Below, one piece after another: positions 61,488 to 64,000 of a stretch of DNA of 64,000 nucleotides. The notes below the pieces were generated by a model. That model saw only the letters and a program-made list of their open reading frames with translations, made no database searches and was not told where the DNA came from. The translations under genes were made by a program, and so were the position numbers. The first letter of the stretch is position 1. Each line of letters opens with the position of its first letter. The stretch comes from Verrucomicrobiia bacterium (lineage in GTDB: Bacteria; Verrucomicrobiota; Verrucomicrobiia; Limisphaerales; JADLHS01), in the NCBI GenBank assembly GCA_026125285.1, contig JAHCLO010000030.1, positions 1 to 64,000 of the forward strand. Direction: 5' to 3'.

Positions 61488-63911
61488 TCACTGTCCGTGT
61501 TTCAGGATGAGTGGATGGGAAAACGCCCCGCGCCCGCCCACACGGCTGCCAAAAAGTTGCAGGGCGCGAATCTTGCCGCGGAACTGCCGGTCCAAACCGT
61601 AGCCATGCATGGTTTGATTGAAATTGCCAATGGCCAGCGGACCGATGTCCGCGCCCACCGGCCCGGCGTGATGGGAGGTTTTGCGATCCAATGCAACGTT
61701 CGTCTTTGCGGGGGCAGCCAGTGGCGCGCTGAAATACCAGTTCACATTCTCGCCCGCCTGCGTCGCATCGTAAGTCACGGCGAAGAACGTCCACTTGCCC
61801 ACGACGAGTTTGGCGGGCGAACTGTCATTGCGAACGGAGTCGGGCCACTGATTGACGGCCAATCGCAGCCGGCCATCCGCGTGGCACACGAGGTCAATGC
61901 CCGAATGGTCCTTATTCAAGCCAAAGAGAATGCGGTTGCCGCCGCTGCCGACCTGGAGGCTTTCCGGTTTCAACCAGCCCATGATTGTAAACGAGCGCAG
62001 GCCGCGAACATCGTCCAGCACGTCCTCCCCCGCCTGCACCCAGCCCCATGGCGCACCCTCGCGCAAATGCAATGCCCCGTCCGCGCCGCGCCGCGCCGTG
62101 CCGTGCAGCTTCAACGCGGGCATCTCGCCGCTCAAAAAGCCAGCCCGCAGGATGGGCTCCGCCGGGTCCCGATCCACGGCGATTTCCTGGAAACTCCGCG
62201 CGCTGCCGCCGTCCGCATCAGTGACCGTCAGGACCACCGAATAAAGTCCGGGCGTGGGGTAAACGTGGGTGGAGTTCGGTTCCTCGCTGGTCGTGCCGTC
62301 GCCGAAATCCCAGTGCGCCCGGCCATTACCCGCATGGGTGAATTTGACCGTCAACGGCGGCGAACCCTCCGTGACCGATGCGGTGATCTTCGCTTCAGGC
62401 CGCAGCTTTTCCCCCGGCTGATACGGCGTGAAACGGTAGGCCAGGTCCGTCTTTGGTCCCGTAAGGACGAATTCACCGGCGGCGACCGTGCCGAAGGGTG
62501 TCACGCTCATCGTCCACGGATCAACCAGGTCGAGTTTGTAGGGACGGTTGCCGCTGAGGGTGACCCGTTGCGGCTGTTGGTTGAGCGCGTAGAGCAGGTA
62601 AAACTCACCGGGCTTGACCAGCAACAGTCCGCCGTCGCTGCCCCGCTGCGGTTCGAGCTGGTGGAACGGGGGCGACTGAGCCATGAAATCCCTGAGCCAT
62701 TGAATGTGCCTGGGGCTTTCCCCGTGCAGCACGCCGCCTTTGGACCACCACAAGAGGTCCTGGGGGTGTTGGTAAGTTTCACCGTGCCCAACGTAGCCGC
62801 CGTTCATCGTGCCCAGCCAGAAGCGCCGGACCATCTCCCGCGCGCTCAACCGGCCCCAGCCCTGCGGGACGTTGCCTTCGTAACCGCACTCATCCACCAC
62901 GACCGGCTTGCGGTATTGCCGCCGCCATTCGAGCACCCGCACCAGGTCGCCGTGCTGCACACTCACATGCGTGACCCACGGCCGCGTGTGATCGTAAAAC
63001 CCGCGGCAGTTGTGAATGCCGCGCAGCCGTTGATGCGGGTCCTCCCGCTGAAGAATTTGAAAGAAGCGATCCCAATCCGTCATCGCCTTGTCGCCCCGAT
63101 GGCCGGCCATCGCGCCCGGGGCCATCAGATCGAACTCGTTGGCCAGCGACCACCAGACATTGCGGAACACGCCCAGGCGCGCGATGGCGTAGCGCAGGTA
63201 ACGGTCATCGTGTTCGCGGCCCATCTCGGAGAATCCCCAGCGATCATACGGATGCCAGAGAATCAAATCGGCCTCGATGCCGAGCTTCTGGAGATCGAGA
63301 ATCCGTTGCTCGAAATGCCGCCAGAACTCCGGGTCGGGCCGGGTGAAATCGAACTTGCCGTCCACACCCTTCTTGAACGCGAACAACTCCGGCTCGTTTT
63401 GGTTGTAGGTGTAAGCCTTGGGGAAGACGCAGAACCGGATCTTGTTGAACGGCGATTGGGCAAGCGTCCGCAGCGTCTGCTCCTGCATCGCGCGCGGCTG
63501 ATGCGTCCACACATAGCAGGTCGTGCCAAACTGGTGATACGGCGTGCCGTCGGTGTAACGCAGGTAGAACGTGTCCAAGACCTCCACCGGACCGTGATTG
63601 TTGCCCGTGGGCGCGGTGGCGGTGAACGCGCCCGACTGGCCGTTCAATTCGGGCGTGGCACTGCGCGTGATATAGCGCCATTCACCTTGCGTCGGCGGAC
63701 TGAAGCGCACGCGATAGGTATCGTCCCCGTCCCAAAAGCCCGGGACGACGATGACGCGATCTCCCTGGGTGAACGCGGCAGACCATTGCACGTCGAGGTA
63801 GGGATTGCCGGACGCAGGCCCGCGGAGACTGATTTCGTGACGCCCCCATTGTTCCACTGCGGGTAGTGAGAAGGTGAGCAACAACGCCAGGAGTTGGATG
63901 ATTGGCTTCAT
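61488..63911 (-). CDS. Secreted DUF5060/DUF4038 hydrolase with PKD and LamG domains
   Basis: The 807-residue protein has a short signal peptide (about 1-17). Residues about 20-95 are a DUF5060 beta domain (WGRHEISLRGPASGNPYLDVQWSAAF). Residues about 105-420 are a DUF4038/TIM-barrel hydrolase, with YHQFGTTCYVWTHQ, VWWSLANEFDLM (catalytic-type NEF) and KPVVVDECGYEG. About 505-590 is a PKD domain (WDFGDGTTSEEPNSTHVYPTPGLYSVVLTVTD), and about 600-800 a LamG domain (RSFTIMGWLKPESL). It likely binds and cleaves a polysaccharide outside the cell. The long frame on the opposite strand is a shadow. Confidence 0.88.
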   Translation of the reverse strand: MKPIIQLLALLLTFSLPAVEQWGRHEISLRGPASGNPYLDVQWSAAFTQGDRVIVVPGFWDGDDTYRVRFSPPTQGEWRYITRSATPELNGQSGAFTATAPTGNNHGPVEVLDTFYLRYTDGTPYHQFGTTCYVWTHQPRAMQEQTLRTLAQSPFNKIRFCVFPKAYTYNQNEPELFAFKKGVDGKFDFTRPDPEFWRHFEQRILDLQKLGIEADLILWHPYDRWGFSEMGREHDDRYLRYAIARLGVFRNVWWSLANEFDLMAPGAMAGHRGDKAMTDWDRFFQILQREDPHQRLRGIHNCRGFYDHTRPWVTHVSVQHGDLVRVLEWRRQYRKPVVVDECGYEGNVPQGWGRLSAREMVRRFWLGTMNGGYVGHGETYQHPQDLLWWSKGGVLHGESPRHIQWLRDFMAQSPPFHQLEPQRGSDGGLLLVKPGEFYLLYALNQQPQRVTLSGNRPYKLDLVDPWTMSVTPFGTVAAGEFVLTGPKTDLAYRFTPYQPGEKLRPEAKITASVTEGSPPLTVKFTHAGNGRAHWDFGDGTTSEEPNSTHVYPTPGLYSVVLTVTDADGGSARSFQEIAVDRDPAEPILRAGFLSGEMPALKLHGTARRGADGALHLREGAPWGWVQAGEDVLDDVRGLRSFTIMGWLKPESLQVGSGGNRILFGLNKDHSGIDLVCHADGRLRLAVNQWPDSVRNDSSPAKLVVGKWTFFAVTYDATQAGENVNWYFSAPLAAPAKTNVALDRKTSHHAGPVGADIGPLAIGNFNQTMHGYGLDRQFRGKIRALQLFGSRVGGRGAFSHPLILKHGQ

Positions 63912-63923
63912 AGTTCTTCAGGG

Positions 63924-64000
63924 TTACAAGCCCGCGCCGGCTCGCTGGTAAACCCGCACGTAATCCACCACGTAGCGCTGCGGAAAGATTGCGTCGTCCA
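63924..64000 (-). CDS. C-terminus of a GH16-like enzyme (partial)
   Basis: The frame reads DDAIFPQRYVVDYVRVYQRAGAG and stops at 63924. FPQxYxVDYVRVYQ is the terminal strand of GH16 beta-glucanase/laminarinase-type enzymes. The rest lies beyond the window. It is just upstream of the DUF5060 hydrolase on the same strand, consistent with one polysaccharide cluster. Confidence 0.75.
   Translation of the reverse strand, partial: DDAIFPQRYVVDYVRVYQRAGAGL

Noticed and set aside
61497..63866. A 789-codon open frame on the plus strand opposite the DUF5060/PKD/LamG gene
   Set aside because: It is antisense to a protein with clear domains over its full length, has no recognisable domain of its own, and is rich in Arg/His/Ala as expected for a shadow frame in GC-rich DNA.
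1..64000. tRNA, rRNA, CRISPR array, riboswitch, phage or integron modules
   Set aside because: No sequence I could read had the conserved tRNA arms, regular repeat-spacer pattern, known riboswitch core or integrase/transposase motifs. A covariance-model scan (tRNAscan-SE/Infernal) would settle RNA genes.

Overview
The window looks like the chromosome of a GC-rich, free-living Verrucomicrobiota bacterium, most likely of the Pedosphaera/Limisphaera type. This is inferred from gene content: four pseudopilins with the FTLIELLVV(I/V)AIIA signal, large secreted lamin-tail/CotH proteins, DUF1593/DUF4832/DUF4038/DUF5060 secreted hydrolases, C-terminal FYRL/YRV-type tails, an in-frame SEIRNPKSEI-type repeat peptide, and many palindromic intergenic repeats. 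I saw no rRNA, tRNA, CRISPR array, integrase or transposase.

Layout. 0-3.6 kb: a decayed Rhs (YD-repeat) locus on the minus strand. It has a 5'-truncated Rhs gene with a Cys/His-rich tip, two small genes behind it (a candidate immunity gene overlapping by ATGA, then a small protein fused to a displaced Rhs fragment), and a truncated GIY-YIG gene. 3.6-8.7 kb: a palindromic repeat, a secreted trypsin-like protease, a large secreted protein, a membrane protein and a HEAT-like protein. 8.8-14.1 kb: a minus-strand operon with a B12-binding radical SAM enzyme, three homologous membrane proteins, another membrane protein and a DUF1361 protein. 14.1-17.6 kb: CreD-like protein, IspH, and a membrane protein/winged-helix regulator pair. 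The last two units share a 17-bp operator-like palindrome just before their start codons. 17.9-19.4 kb: clpS-DUF2017-aat, an N-degron (protein turnover) operon. 19.6-23.3 kb: a phosphonate cluster (PhnX, organophosphate-type MFS transporter, alcohol dehydrogenase). 23.6-34.6 kb: a secreted metzincin, a second IspH, a pseudopilin, a lipoprotein and a 1698-residue lamin-tail/CotH protein. 34.6-43.3 kb: an ATP-grasp-like protein, ProA, two HupE/UreJ permeases, a double VWA membrane protein and a methyltransferase.

43.3-52.6 kb is the most striking part. Two convergent metal operons face each other. The plus-strand one is secreted protein > pseudopilin > TroA-type binding protein > ABC ATPase > ABC permease, followed by NikR. 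The minus-strand one is CxxC membrane protein > secreted Met-rich protein > pseudopilin > HMA protein > SCO > CusF-SCO fusion. Both use the same module, a secreted protein overlapping a pseudopilin by ATGA, in front of metal-handling genes.

52.6-64 kb is a cluster of secreted glycan/nucleoside-type hydrolases (GH140-like, two DUF1593 proteins, an IUNH-like protein, DUF4832, DUF5060/PKD/LamG, and the end of a GH16-like enzyme) with a visible tandem duplication of a DUF4832-DUF1593 pair, the second copy partly decayed.
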